Both the position numbers and the translations under genes were made by a program. A stretch of DNA of 64,000 bases, taken from NCBI RefSeq assembly GCF_033118175.1, contig NC_083701.1:9009501-9073500 (forward strand), read 5' to 3'. Origin of the DNA: Dama dama (lineage: Eukaryota > Chordata > Mammalia > Artiodactyla > Cervidae). Under the pieces are notes generated by a model. The model was not told the origin of the DNA and did not search any database. It saw only the letters and a program-made list of their open reading frames with translations. The stretch's first letter is position 1. The number at the start of each line of letters is the position of its first letter. Shown piece after piece: positions 32,001 to 39,416 of the stretch.

Positions 32001-32612
32001 AGAGACTGTTGACGTTACAGGGTGGTGGGCACATACTCGGGCACTGATACCCAGGGGTCCATGGTAGGATTCTTATTTTACACATGGGGACGGGGTCTCA
32101 GAGAAGAACGCTCCTAGAGTCCCACAGCTGGTAAGCGAGTAGCAGACAGCTGCGATCGAGACCCCGCTGGTGGGTTCATGCCAGGGTGGGGCCCATCAGT
32201 CCTCACCCAGCCTGAGCCTGGCTCTTCACCTCTTCGAGTGGGTACGGAAATGACAGGGGGCCCAGCGGCTGGATGGCCTTGCGGACGGACAGGAGCAAAG
32301 GTTCCCGGGGCAGGCGGGGCACACGGCAGGTGTGTCGCCGAGGTGCGAGTGCCACCAGCCTTCGCCCACCCCCTCACCAGGCTCTCTCCTCTCTCCCCAG
32401 TGCCCTCTGCCAGCATGACCCGCTTGATGAGGTCTCGCACAGCCTCAGGCTCCAGCGTCACGTCCCTGGAGGGCGCCCGAAGCCGCTCGCACACCAGTGA
32501 GGGCGCCCGCAGCCGCTCGCACACCAGCGAGGGCACACGGCTGGACATCATCCCCAACTCCGGCGGCCCCGGGAGCAGCGCTGGGCCCAACTCCACGGAG
32601 GTGTCCTGCTAG
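7956..32612 (+). CDS. NDRG1: NDRG1, N-myc downstream-regulated gene 1 (exons 4-16, 5' partial)
   Basis: Thirteen coding exons join in frame: 7956-8061, 9999-10119, 13840-13902, 14649-14709, 16144-16230, 18441-18497, 21253-21356, 23062-23118, 23934-23985, 25327-25374, 26486-26521, 29266-29317 and 32401-32612. They total 1056 nt, or 351 residues plus TAG. With the 33 residues expected from exons 2-3 of the human gene, the full protein would be 384 residues; human has 394. All introns are GT-AG and the phases agree. Seen: an alpha/beta-hydrolase-like core whose nucleophile elbow reads GMGTG, with no serine, and a hydrophilic C-tail with decapeptide repeats. Known of the family: NDRG proteins keep the hydrolase fold but not the catalytic residues. 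NDRG1 is a cytoplasmic stress, hypoxia and differentiation protein phosphorylated by SGK1 and GSK3, and its loss causes the neuropathy CMT4D. The start codon lies outside the window. The gene is confidently NDRG1 rather than NDRG2-4 because of the RSRSHTSE repeats and the EVSC terminus. Confidence 0.97.
8165..8459 (+). repeat. 39-bp direct repeat pair flanking a SINE
   Basis: 8165-8203 and 8421-8459 both start GGGACTTCCTGGAG and end CTCTTGCTAC, with two mismatches. Confidence 0.9.
8215..8419 (+). mobile_element. Diverged Bov-tA SINE
   Basis: The tRNA half is degraded and the A-unit is clear (CAACCCACTCCGGTATTCTTG). It lies between two 39-bp direct repeats (8165-8203 and 8421-8459). Confidence 0.85.
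8530..8634. mobile_element. L1 3'-end fragment, left part
   Basis: CATTGTGCAACCACCAACAC is a typical old L1 3' UTR text. It resumes at 9058 after two SINE insertions. Confidence 0.65.
8635..8836 (-). mobile_element. Bov-tA SINE
   Basis: Antisense copy from GTTCAGTCATGTCCGACTC to CCCCCAGGGAAGCC. Confidence 0.9.
8852..9055 (+). mobile_element. Bov-tA SINE
   Basis: Sense copy (CCCTGGTGGCTCAGAGGG to ACTGAGCGACTTCAC), 15 bp from the antisense copy on its left. Confidence 0.92.
9058..9350. mobile_element. L1 3'-end fragment, right part
   Basis: Continues the L1 text (CTGGCCACCACTAGTCTACC; TTATCAGTGGAATCACACA) after the SINE pair. Confidence 0.7.
9736..9850 (-). mobile_element. Truncated CHR-type SINE
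   Basis: GGCTCGGCTGGGTCTTCATTG and TTTCTCTAGTTGCAGAGAGC match the CHR body. The tRNA end is missing. Confidence 0.75.
9999..10119 (+). CDS. NDRG1: NDRG1 exon 5
   Basis: Completes H69, then encodes residues 70-108 (KTCYNPLFNSEDM, later FAVCHVDAPGQQDG) and two bases of G109. The acceptor is CTTCTCCAG and the donor GTAAGA. The HVDAPGQ segment is a family signature. Confidence 0.96.
10195..10415. mobile_element. L1 3' UTR fragment
   Basis: ATTATGATAAAATGTATATA and CAGCCATCACCACCATCATC are text shared by ancient L1 3' ends. Confidence 0.65.
10585..10712 (-). mobile_element. MIR remnant
   Basis: GATGGAGAAACTGAGGCATG and the degraded core after it. Confidence 0.5.
11031..11241 (+). mobile_element. 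Bov-tA SINE with 15-bp target duplication
   Basis: Flanked by ATAGTTGATTTGCAG (11016-11030) and ATAGTTGATTTACAG (11242-11256), with one mismatch. Confidence 0.92.
11267..11468 (+). mobile_element. Bov-tA SINE
   Basis: GGGCTTCCCTGGTGGCTTAG to CTGAGCGACTTAG, full length. The target duplication is unclear. Confidence 0.92.
11585..11793 (+). mobile_element. Bov-tA SINE
   Basis: Full-length sense copy. Imperfect target duplication ATAGCAGATTA / ATAGCTGATTA. Confidence 0.92.
12661..12838 (-). mobile_element. BovB LINE fragment
   Basis: Antisense reverse-transcriptase end (GCTCAAACTCATGTCCATCG; CTTTTCCAATGAGTCGGC), truncated at both ends. Confidence 0.85.
13311..13527 (-). mobile_element. Bov-tA SINE
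   Basis: Antisense copy (GTGCTCAGTCATTCAGTCG to CGCCACCTGGGAAGCC). Confidence 0.92.
13840..13902 (+). CDS. NDRG1: NDRG1 exon 6
   Basis: Completes G109 and encodes residues 110-129 (YMYPSMDQLAEMLPGVLQQF) plus two bases of G130. The acceptor is TCTCCCAAG and the donor GTAAGA. Confidence 0.96.
13903..14648 (+). other. NDRG1: NDRG1 intron 6
   Basis: No repeat or exon recognised in these 746 bases. Confidence 0.85.
14649..14709 (+). CDS. NDRG1: NDRG1 exon 7 (degenerate nucleophile elbow)
   Basis: Completes G130 and encodes residues 131-150, LKSIIGMGTGAGAYILTRFA. Active alpha/beta hydrolases have G-x-S-x-G at this elbow. Here it is G136-M-G138-T-G140, so the nucleophile is absent, as in the rest of the family. 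The donor is GTGAGT. Confidence 0.96.
14757..14946 (-). mobile_element. Bov-tA SINE inside L1
   Basis: Antisense copy with an internal deletion. The flanks GAGTATAGTGTG and GGAGTATAGCCG belong to an L1 tract. Confidence 0.9.
14947..15120. mobile_element. Artiodactyl L1 3' fragment
   Basis: GGAGTATAGCCGATTAACAA and GCTGTACAGTAGGTCCTTG match ruminant L1 3' text. Confidence 0.7.
16019..16031. repeat. G13 homopolymer
   Basis: Uninterrupted G run in intron 7, 113 bp before exon 8. Confidence 0.9.
16144..16230 (+). CDS. NDRG1: NDRG1 exon 8
   Basis: Exactly 29 codons, residues 151-179, from LNNPEMVEGLVLINVNP to WMDWAASK. The acceptor is GAATTGCAG and the donor GTGAGC. Both boundaries are phase 0. 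Confidence 0.96.
16670..16850 (-). mobile_element. MIR remnant
   Basis: TGACCTCATTCAATCCTCAG and GGAGGAAGAAACTGAGG. Confidence 0.65.
17788..17928 (+). repeat. 29-bp minisatellite
   Basis: Four 29-bp units (17788-17816, 17842-17870, 17871-17899, 17900-17928) of the form CATTTATGGAGCTCCTACTG plus TATACCTAG, with one degenerate 25-bp unit at 17817-17841. Confidence 0.92.
18441..18497 (+). CDS. NDRG1: NDRG1 exon 9
   Basis: Nineteen codons, residues 180-198, ISGWTQALPDMVVSHLFGK. The acceptor is GTCCTCCCAG and the donor GTGAGT. Both boundaries are phase 0. This is part of the cap region of the fold. Confidence 0.96.
18655..19085. mobile_element. L1 3' UTR fragment
   Basis: AACAGCTTTATTGAGGTACA and GTTCTATGTAAACAGCATCA are recognisable old L1 text. 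Confidence 0.65.
19166..19190. repeat. C25 homopolymer
   Basis: A run of 25 C preceded by other C-rich sequence. Confidence 0.9.
19690..20140 (-). mobile_element. MLT1-like MaLR LTR (antisense)
   Basis: TCTGTGGCTGCTCTAACAAA, later GACCTTTATTTCCAAATAAG and AACATATCAC, match an antisense ERVL-MaLR solo LTR. There are no internal genes. Confidence 0.65.
21253..21356 (+). CDS. NDRG1: NDRG1 exon 10
   Basis: Residues 199-232, from EEMQNNVEVVHTYRHH to LHLFINAYN, plus two bases of S233. The acceptor is CTCTGCAG. The donor GTACCC is the weakest by eye in the gene (no A at +4, no G at +5). Confidence 0.95.
21551..21769 (+). mobile_element. Bov-tA SINE
   Basis: Sense copy with flanking CTTTGCAAGA / CTCTGCAAGG as a diverged target duplication. 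Confidence 0.92.
22400..22527 (-). mobile_element. MIR remnant
   Basis: CCCAGAGAGGTTCAGCACCC and GAGGTCACACAGCTAGC. Confidence 0.65.
23062..23118 (+). CDS. NDRG1: NDRG1 exon 11
   Basis: Completes S233 and encodes residues 234-251 (RRDLEIERPMPGAHTVTL) plus CA of Q252. The acceptor is TTGTCCGCAG. The donor is CA|GTGAGT. A reading through CAGTGA would give a premature stop, so the boundary is set by the phase of the next exon. Confidence 0.95.
23119..23933 (+). other. NDRG1: NDRG1 intron 11
   Basis: No repeat or exon recognised. Confidence 0.85.
23934..23985 (+). CDS. NDRG1: NDRG1 exon 12
   Basis: The first base completes Q252. Residues 253-269 follow, CPALLVVGDSSPAVDAV. The donor is GTATGT. 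The GD before the serines sits where hydrolases place the acid of the triad. Confidence 0.95.
24621..24740 (+). mobile_element. Truncated SINE A-unit with 10-bp target duplication
   Basis: The A-unit only. AGTCCACTGG is repeated at 24611-24620 and 24741-24750. Confidence 0.92.
25000..25170 (-). mobile_element. MIR element
   Basis: GAGGAAACTGAGGCTCAGAG and AAGATCACACAGCTCATG, one of the best preserved copies here. Confidence 0.7.
25327..25374 (+). CDS. NDRG1: NDRG1 exon 13
   Basis: Sixteen codons, residues 270-285, VECNSKLDPTKTTLLK. The acceptor is CCCCTCCAG. The donor is AAG|GTACAG, which is suboptimal after +4. Both boundaries are phase 0. Confidence 0.95.
25375..26485 (+). other. NDRG1: NDRG1 intron 13
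   Basis: No repeat or exon recognised in 1.1 kb. Confidence 0.85.
26486..26521 (+). CDS. NDRG1: NDRG1 exon 14 (36-nt micro-exon)
   Basis: Twelve codons, residues 286-297, MADCGGLPQISQ. The acceptor is CTCCCTAG and the donor GTGAGT. It is too short for ORF-based gene finding and is recognised only from the protein family. Confidence 0.95.
26881..27255. repeat. Imperfect (TG)/(TATG) microsatellite tract
   Basis: About 370 bp of TGTGTGTATGTGTGTGCACA-like sequence with CA interruptions, starting 360 bp downstream of exon 14. Alternating purine-pyrimidine throughout. Confidence 0.93.
27655..27762 (-). mobile_element. CHR-type SINE tail
   Basis: CCCCAACCAGGGATCAAACC to CACTGGACCACCAGGGAAG, the antisense tRNA-Glu-related end. 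Confidence 0.8.
28465..28660. repeat. TCCA/CTTT pyrimidine-rich tract
   Basis: Starts with perfect ATCC repeats (ATCCATCCATCCATCC) and decays into mixed CCTT/TTCC. Confidence 0.9.
29266..29317 (+). CDS. NDRG1: NDRG1 exon 15
   Basis: Residues 298-314, PAKLAEAFKYFVQGMGY, plus the first base of M315. The acceptor is TCTCTTGCAG and the donor GTGAGT. This is the last helix of the folded domain. Confidence 0.96.
29690..29960 (+). repeat. 60-bp GGT-rich minisatellite
   Basis: Period exactly 60: 29701-29760, 29761-29820 and 29821-29880, then a partial unit from 29881. Units 2 and 3 are identical and unit 1 differs in its first positions and in GACATGA/GACGTGA. A degenerate GGT-rich flank follows. 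Confidence 0.94.
30002..30088 (-). mobile_element. MIR remnant
   Basis: ATGATGAAACTGAGGCCTTG, next to the 60-bp minisatellite. Confidence 0.55.
31365..31790 (-). mobile_element. MLT1-like MaLR LTR (antisense)
   Basis: TTTCCTAGGGTGGCCGTAAC, CTTCTGGTGGTTGACAGC and CCTATTTCCAAATAAGG match the same family as the copy at 19690. Confidence 0.65.
32401..32612 (+). CDS. NDRG1: NDRG1 exon 16 coding part (phosphorylated C-tail)
   Basis: Completes M315, encodes residues 316-384 and ends in TAG at 32610-32612. The tail is rich in Ser, Arg and Thr, with SRTASGSS followed by two GARSRSHTSE decapeptides, then GTRLDI and the terminal EVSC. T328, S330, T346 and T356 match known SGK1 sites of human NDRG1. 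A third repeat carrying T366 is absent. The exon is GC-rich. Confidence 0.96.
32472..32531 (+). repeat. NDRG1: 30-bp coding tandem repeat, 2 copies (GARSRSHTSE)
   Basis: Units 32472-32501 and 32502-32531 encode identical decapeptides and differ at only a few bases. A degenerate third start (GTR) follows, then LDI. Human NDRG1 has three such decapeptides, from recall of the protein. Confidence 0.93.
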
Positions 32613-34256
32613 GCGGCCTCGGGGCCGGCCGGCAGCCCCTGGACTCTGGGACTGATTGCTGTAGCTGCCCCTCCTCCGGCCCCCCTCCCCACCCCTGCCT
32701 GCCAACCGCACGTTAACTCGTAACTCCGGTATTAATCCAAAGCTTATTTTGTACAAGTGAGCTCTGGTGATGACACAGTGAGATTGGGTGTTTGTGGGGT
32801 CGCCCTTTCCCTGGAGGGCAGGGTGGGGTGGACCAAAGGGAAAGATGCACCTCAGTGTTCCCCCCGAATGAGGGGCTGAGAGGCCACCCTCCTACCCTCC
32901 TTTGGAGACGCCAAACTGCCAGAAACCAGCGCAGAGTAAACACTCGATCCATCCAAGGCTCGCCTGGCCGGAGCATCCTGGCGCAAAGGGACACCTTGTT
33001 GGAAGCCCAGCCCGCCTACTTCCTGTTTCCTCTCCAACTAAAGAAAAAACAGACCCAGATTCTGGAAACCAAGCCCTTTCTGAATGGGGAGGGGGAGAGT
33101 AGGGAGTGGTGGGGAGCTCTTTTAAAAAAAAAAAGCCAAACAGGAAGCAGGGAGAGAGGTGGAATTGACGCAGAGGCTCCGAAGTATTTGGAAAAAGCAA
33201 ATCTCCATAGTTAACTTGAAGAAATAGATTTTTTTTTTAAATGTTTGTGCATATATACACTTTTTATGGTTGATGCCTACAAGCCTGTTTTCCTGGCATT
33301 TTTTAACGGACAACAGAAGTAGGTGACAACATCTTCCAGTTTTTCAAAGAAACGGTCTTGGGAGGAGTTTGGTATGTGTGTTTAAGGCTTTGAATCAGCT
33401 GCCTGCCTCCCCCGCCATCGCCCCTACTTCCCACCCCTAATACGTGAACCAGTGGTGATTTCATTCATGGGGAAGAGTGCGTAGATTTGTAGTCGTTTAC
33501 TCTGAAATGGAAAGATTGCAAACAGCTGGGCCTGGCTGTGATGTGTCTCCAGGCAGCACTGGGGTGCGGGCTTTGGGGTGGGGTGGTATTTTTGGTGATT
33601 AGATATAAGGAATTCCTTGTGGTTGTGATGGAATCCAGTGCAGTTGTGATTTCAGTCGATCCCGTCTGGTTCCCAGGAATTGTGTGTGATTAAGTTAAAT
33701 CCTGCTTCTAGTCTTTGACAACGGGGCGGGTGAATCTGAACTTGACTGCCAAAGGTTTCTGACCTGGTGACCTTCCAGGATCTTCAGCTAGGGGGTGGGA
33801 TTTACGTGGGGAGTGGTGGCCCAGAAGATGTACAGAGTCTGAAATGTGTATTCCATGGGACTCCTTTCTCTCTCCCTGCCCCTCTAACTTCTCCCTGAAC
33901 TGGGTGGCACCACTGACATTTCTGGGCAACGTCAACATAGCTGTCAAGTTCCTATACTACTTACTGCCTTTTGATCTCATTTTGGCTAACCATGGATCTT
34001 TGTATAGGAAGTTTTGATCAGAATGAATGGAGCAGCGTGCATTAGCCGCTGGGGCCTAGTGGTTACTGGGAGGAAGTAGTCAAGCCTTCTAGGTAGCTTG
34101 GGGGGTTATGACTCAGTTTACCTGTCACCTACCACCTGGGAGGCAGAAATGGCTGAATCAGAACAAGAAGCTGTTATGTACAAGTCTTTCCAGAAGAGTT
34201 TCTTAATGAGATATTTGTATTTATTTCCAGATCAATAAATTTGTAACTTTGCAGTG
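32613..34256 (+). other. NDRG1: NDRG1 3' untranslated region
   Basis: Unique-looking sequence runs from the stop codon to the poly(A) signal, about 1.6 kb. It contains no SINE, unlike all flanking DNA, which fits a transcribed, constrained UTR. It includes A-rich and T-rich runs at 33124-33134 and 33230-33240. The 3' end is inferred from the AATAAA and is approximate. Confidence 0.8.
34234..34239 (+). terminator. NDRG1: NDRG1 polyadenylation signal AATAAA
   Basis: A canonical AATAAA in TCAATAAATTTG. A GT/T-rich stretch (GTGGCTCGTGTCTTTTT) follows 15-35 nt downstream, where cleavage-stimulation elements are expected. Cleavage is probably near 34250-34260. Confidence 0.8.
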
Positions 34257-34597
34257 GCTCGTGTCTTTTTCCCCTACCTGAGAGATCATCCATTGAGATG
34301 GGTCTTTCCTTACCTGGGGCTTCCTGCCCACATGCCCCTCACCTTTGGAATTCTTCAGAGCATCACTGTCCAATAAAAATACAATGGGAACCACCGATGT
34401 AACTTCACATCTTCAAGTAGTCACATTAAAAAAGGTAGAAAGAGACAAGTGAAATGGATTTTAATAATGCATGTAACTCAGCATATCCAAAATATTAACA
34501 TTTTAACATAGAATCAGTATGACAATTACTGAGGTGCCTTGCATTCTTCTCTTCCTACTGAGAAGTCCAGGGTGTATTTGCATCACATTCATTCATG

Positions 34598-34804
34598 TCG
34601 GTGCTCAGATGTGTTCGACTCTTCGGGACCCCATGGACTTTACCCCACCGGGCTCCTCTGTCCATGGGATTTCCCAGGCAAGGTTACTGGAATGGGTTGC
34701 TATTTCCTCCTCCAGGGGATCTTCCCACCCAGGGATTGAATCCACGTCTCCTGCATCTCCTGCTTTGGTAGGTGGATTCTTGATCGCTGAGCCCCTTGGG
34801 AAAC
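34598..34804 (-). mobile_element. Bov-tA SINE
   Basis: Antisense copy starting about 340 bp past the NDRG1 poly(A) signal. Confidence 0.9.
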
Positions 34805-35097
34805 TCATTTTACGTCACAGTACATCGCAATTCAGACCAGCCCCGTTTCAGGCACTTTAGTAGCCAGATAACACAGTGACAAAGGAATCAAGCTTTTCAA
34901 TCTATAATTAAGAAGGAAACATCTGCGTTTTTTTTTTTTTTACATTTTATTTTTATTATAGGAAAGTGTGTGAAAAGACCACCCAGTGATAAGCCTGTAA
35001 TGCTTCTTGCTCTTGTATTTAAGTATATATATAAATATAACAGGTTTCACTACAGTCTCCCATTTTTATTTAAGATTATGTTAAAATTTATAACCGA

Positions 35098-35210
35098 GGA
35101 CTTCCCTGGTGATCCAGTGGTCAGTACTCTGCACGTCCAAGGCCGGGGGCACGAGTTCCATCCCTGGTCGGGGAACTGAGATCCCATAAGCTGTGCTGTG
35201 TGGTCAAAAC
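35098..35210 (+). mobile_element. CHR-1-type SINE
   Basis: GGACTTCCCTGGTGATCCAG to AACTGAGATCCCATAAGC, with an A-rich tail. Confidence 0.8.
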
Positions 35211-35219
35211 GTAAAAATT

Positions 35220-35520
35220 TTTAAACAATTATCAAACAGCTGCAAAGACAGTACAGAGAGTTTCCATATACTCCATCCCAGGTCCCCCTGTTGTCACTAG
35301 CATCTCTTGTCACTATGGTTCATTGGTCACAACAAACAAATCAACACTGATCTATTACCATTAACTAAACTCCATACTTTCTTGGGATTTCACCATTTTT
35401 TCCCGTTGTCAGGACCCCATCCAGATGCCACCTTGTGTTTAGTCATCCTGCCTCCTTTGTTCCCTCTGGTCTGTAAGAATTTCTCAGACTTTCCTTGCTT
35501 TTGATGACCTAGAGGGTTTT
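35220..35520. mobile_element. L1 3'-end fragment
   Basis: GTCACTATGGTTCATTGGTC and CCAGATGCCACCTTGTG match old L1 3' ends. Confidence 0.6.
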
Positions 35521-36302
35521 GAGAAGCCCTGGTGGAGCATTTTGCACAAGGACCCTTGATTGAGGTTTGCGTGCATGATTTTCTCATAGTTCGGTTGGGA
35601 TTCTGAGTCTTTAGAATGAAGAAGGCAGACACTCAGTGCCACCCTCATCGCCTTGTGCCGTCAGTGTAGATGGGTCAACGTGATTTAACAGGGATGAGGT
35701 TGACCTTGATCACCTGGCCGAGGTCATGTTTGTTAGGTGTCTCCGCTATCAAGTCACTTTTTCTGCTTTTCCATACTTGTTCTTTGAAGCAAGTCACTAA
35801 ATGCAGCCCACACTTAACACCCTCCTCCCTTTTAAACAGCTAGCATGCTGTTTATCTATACTGGCTTTTCACATGCGTTGAAGAGTTTCTTAGCGTGTGT
35901 AATAAGCTGTCAACACTTGCAGCCTGCATCATCATGCAGCAAGTGACTGGGCAGAGAAGGGTGGGGAGGGTGACCGTGTGTGCTGCATATGTCAGAGGGA
36001 GGCAGGAGGAGCTTTAATGCGCACAATAAATCCAACAAATGACGTTGCAGGAGACACTGCTTACACTTTGAAGTCTAATTCTCCAAATGTTCCAACTGTG
36101 GCAACATCATGAGTTTCTTTATTGATAACTGAAACAGCAATGTGGAGGCAGGTCTCAATAGAATTTCAAGGTAGTGATGAGGATAATAACATCTTAAGAA
36201 AACAGGCACGATTGTGATAAGAAAAATATATTTGATTTCAACTGGCGGTGTTAGGCTTTGTGGACCACATTTAAGTAGGAAGAAATGCTAAATCGCAATT
36301 AG

Positions 36303-36450
36303 AGATGAGATGGTTAGATAGCCTCGGCAACACAATGGACATGGACTTGAGCAAACCACAGGAGAGAGTGGAGGACCGGGAAGCCAGGCGTGCTGCAGTC
36401 ACTGGAGTTGCCAAGAGCTGGACACAACTGAACGACTGAACAATGACAAC
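36303..36450 (+). mobile_element. BovB LINE 3' end
   Basis: GAGATGGTTAGATAGCCTCG to GGACACAACTGAACGACTG, sense, diverged. Confidence 0.85.
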
Positions 36451-37032
36451 GACAAAAGCAAAGATGCATTTCGCCCTCATCCAAGCACACGACCCCTGAA
36501 TTTAACCCATGGATCCTTGGTCCAAGGGCCTCTAGCGTAAGGGCCCTGCTTTAGATACAGGAGGAGGAGGAGCAGCACGTAGGCTCCTTCTTATTCTACA
36601 TTCACAGTAAATGTCTTTTCTGTGTTGGGTCCTGTGTGACAGGAACGAAGGGAAGAAAGGCACAGAAGAGTCAGCAGGAAATCACCATCGCAGTGGGTGC
36701 ATGCATTGCACAGGGCCCCCAGACCTCCCACGATCAGCGCCTGGGAGCTCGGGCTTCCATGGAGAGAACTGAACTCTCGCAGGTGTTTGCATGCATCAGA
36801 TGCTATTTAGAGATATTTCGCCAGCTGGGGCCCTATTTCTGTTCTCCTAGCTGCTTGTTTTGGTTTTGATTCACAGACCCTTGGGTTTCAGCAGCAGCTG
36901 GAAGACCAAGTGTACACCAAGACCAACCACATGCAGGCTCTGTAGGGGACGACAGAGGCCCCCATCTGCCCCTTCCTCCCTCCCCGTCTCTGACACGGCC
37001 TCACCCTGGTCATTGGCGGGTCCCTGCTGCAC

Positions 37033-37238
37033 GGTGCTCAGTCGTGTCCAACTCTGCGACCCCATGGACTGTAGCCCACTAGGCTCCTCTGTCCATAGAT
37101 TCTCCAGGTCAGAATACTGGAGTGGGTTGCCATCTCCTCCTCCAGGGCATCTTCCCGACCCAGGGATGGAACCCATGTCTCTTGCATCTCCTTCATTGGC
37201 AGGTGGATTCTTTACTACTAGTGCCACTTGGGAGGCCC
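37033..37238 (-). mobile_element. Bov-tA SINE
   Basis: GTGCTCAGTCGTGTCCAAC to CACTTGGGAGGCC, antisense. It directly abuts a BOV-A2. Confidence 0.9.
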
Positions 37239-37511
37239 TGCTGCTGCTGCTAAGTCACTTTAGTCGTGTCCGACTCTGTGCGACCCCGTAGATGGCAGCC
37301 CACCAGGCTCCCCTGTACCTGGGATTCTCCAGGCAAGAACGCTGGAGTGGGTTGCCATTTCCTTCTCCAATGCATGAAAGTGAAAAGTGGAAGTGAAGTC
37401 GCTCAGTCGTATCTGATTGGTAGCGACCCCATGGACTGCAACCTACCAGGCTCCTCCGTCCATGGGATTTTCCAGGCAAGGGTACTGGAGTGGGGTGCCA
37501 TTGCCTTCTCC
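37239..37511 (-). mobile_element. BOV-A2 dimeric SINE
   Basis: Two A-units joined by ATGCATGAAAGTGAAAAGTG, the diagnostic BOV-A2 linker, specific to ruminants. Confidence 0.93.
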
Positions 37512-37927
37512 GTGGGAGGCCCTAGATGTAGCCTAAATCCATTGGGCTTCTCAGGCTGCGTGAAAACTCTTCAACTGTGTCCCACATGGACTCCAAAGGC
37601 AGAAGGGGGAAGTTTGGCTTTCTGAGTTAAAGATGGGATTGGTGAGGAGATGAGCCTGCTGCTTTCTAAGATCAGATTTCCCTGTGTCTCTAACGCATAA
37701 AACCATGGTCCTAACCCAAAGGCTACTTGACCTTCTGGTTCTGGGACCCAGAATCAATCAGGTCTTTGTGCTTCTTAACGAGAAGAATGGGATCAGCCTG
37801 CTTCAGATGTCTATTCACTGTCAAATCAACTATGAACATAATAGCATCTCGAGATAATTGCCACTATTGTGATAAGAAAAATACAGGTGACTTCAACTGG
37901 TGATGTTAGGGTTTGTGGTCCACTTCT

Positions 37928-38140
37928 GCTCTGCTTTGCTCAGTTGTGTCCGACTCTTTATGACCCCAAGGACTATAGCCACCCACCTCCTCTGTCCGTG
38001 GGATCCTCCAGGCAAGAACACTGGAGCGGGTTGCATTTCCTTCTCCAGGGGATCTTCCTGACCCAGGGATTGATCCTTTGTTTCTCGTGTCTCCTGCATT
38101 CACAGGTGGATTCTTTACCACTAGCGCCACCTGGAAGGCC
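37928..38140 (-). mobile_element. Bov-tA SINE
   Basis: TTTGCTCAGTTGTGTCCGAC to CGCCACCTGGAAGGCC, antisense. Confidence 0.9.
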
Positions 38141-38227
38141 CACCTTTGGGTCAGAGGAAATGCTATGTTCACACTCAAATGCTGACACAGCCTCACTACT
38201 GCTCATTGGCTGGGTCCCTGCTGCACG

Positions 38228-38370
38228 GTGCTCAGTCATGTCCAACTCTGCGACCCCAGGGACTGTAGTCCACCAGGCTCTTCTGTCCATAAGATTCTCC
38301 AGGCCAGAATACTGGAGTGGGTTGCCATTTCCTCCTCCAGGGCATCTTCCCGGCCCAGGGATGGAACTGG
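38228..38370 (-). mobile_element. Bov-tA SINE lacking its tRNA end
   Basis: The same copy as at 37033 by shared left flank (GCTGCACGGTGCTCAG), cut after CCCAGGGATGGAACTGG. Confidence 0.88.
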
Positions 38371-39119
38371 GTCACTGCTGTGTTGCAGTTAGAGGTTAGT
38401 TCACGCTACGCCGGCCCCTCCTCTACATACACACGGCAGGGATTCCTAGTAATGGATGTGGTTGTAGCAGGTGAATCGCTATGTCTGTTGACAGGCAAAC
38501 TCACTGTTGAAGAAAAGGCCCTTCCTCATTCCTGCTCTGAAAAATTTCCTGAATGCCCCGCCCTCTGCAGAAAGCACCGACCATGTGACCTCATGATAGG
38601 ACAGCCTACAGAGATGGCATCACTAATAACAGTCATATTTAGCATATTTTACGGTTTCTTTTCCCTTTTTTATCTTTATCTGTGAGGTTGAGTTATTCTT
38701 ACCTCACAGATAAAAACTCACAGAGATGAAATGGCTTCTCTAGCCATTTCTAAAATGGACTATATCACTCTCGCCTTTGAAAACAGTTGGCTAAGCACAT
38801 AACTCACACAACCGCCTATAGGCATCTTCAGATTATCAAACATGGATTAGTTCCTGGGACTAGCAATGTAGAGGACCTTATCGCTTTTATTGCCTGCAGG
38901 GACGTTTGTCCACCTGTTAATTAGTCCCACCCAGGCGGAGAACTGCTTCTACTGTTTTATCTCGTTCTTAATTCTGTCTCCTCTGCTGGCAGGGTGATAT
39001 GTTTCTCATTGCTCTCAATAAGCCAGCCTTTCTCAGCTTCCTCTTCCTCTTTATGCAAACTTTCTTACACTTCATTTCACTACCCTGGTTCCCAAGGCAC
39101 CCAGCAATAGATCTCTAGA

Positions 39120-39312
39120 AAAGTCGTGTCCGACTCTTTGTGACCCCATGGACTGTAGCCTACCGGGCTCCTCCATCCATGAAATTTTCCAGGCAAGAGT
39201 ACTGGAGTGTGTTGCCATGTCCTTCTCCAGGGTATCTTCCCGAACCAGGGATCGAATCTGGGTCTCCCGCACTGCAGGCAGACACTTTACCATCTGAGCC
39301 ACCAGGGAAGCC
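39120..39312 (-). mobile_element. Bov-tA SINE
   Basis: AAGTCGTGTCCGACTCTTTG to GAGCCACCAGGGAAGCCC. Confidence 0.92.
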
Positions 39313-39416
39313 CAATAAGTCTCTATCCATCCATCAACCCCTGCTCCCCAATCCCTGACATGTGCTAGGCTTAGAAGACGCAATCATGGTCCCAGACCTC
39401 CAGGTACCCACAGGGT

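Larger units (their letters stand above)
29318..32400 (+). other. NDRG1: NDRG1 intron 15
   Basis: A 60-bp GGT-rich minisatellite (29690-29960), an MIR and an antisense MLT1-like LTR (31365-31790). 30100-31000 shows nothing recognisable. Confidence 0.88.
36184..38370 (+). repeat. Diverged direct duplication
   Basis: 36184-36268 resembles 37838-37923 (both contain ATTGTGATAAGAAAAATA and a GTGGNCCAC end). 36991-37175 resembles 38182-38370 (both contain GGGTCCCTGCTGCACGGTG followed by the same SINE). Order and orientation are the same; the offsets are about 1.65 and 1.19 kb. Confidence 0.75.

Noticed and set aside
36860..38399. Several 100-176 residue frames between NDRG1 and CCN4
   Set aside because: All are frames through Bov-tA and BOV-A2 SINEs (phrases such as LGWEDPLEEGMATHSS and WSGLPFPPPGHLPDPG).
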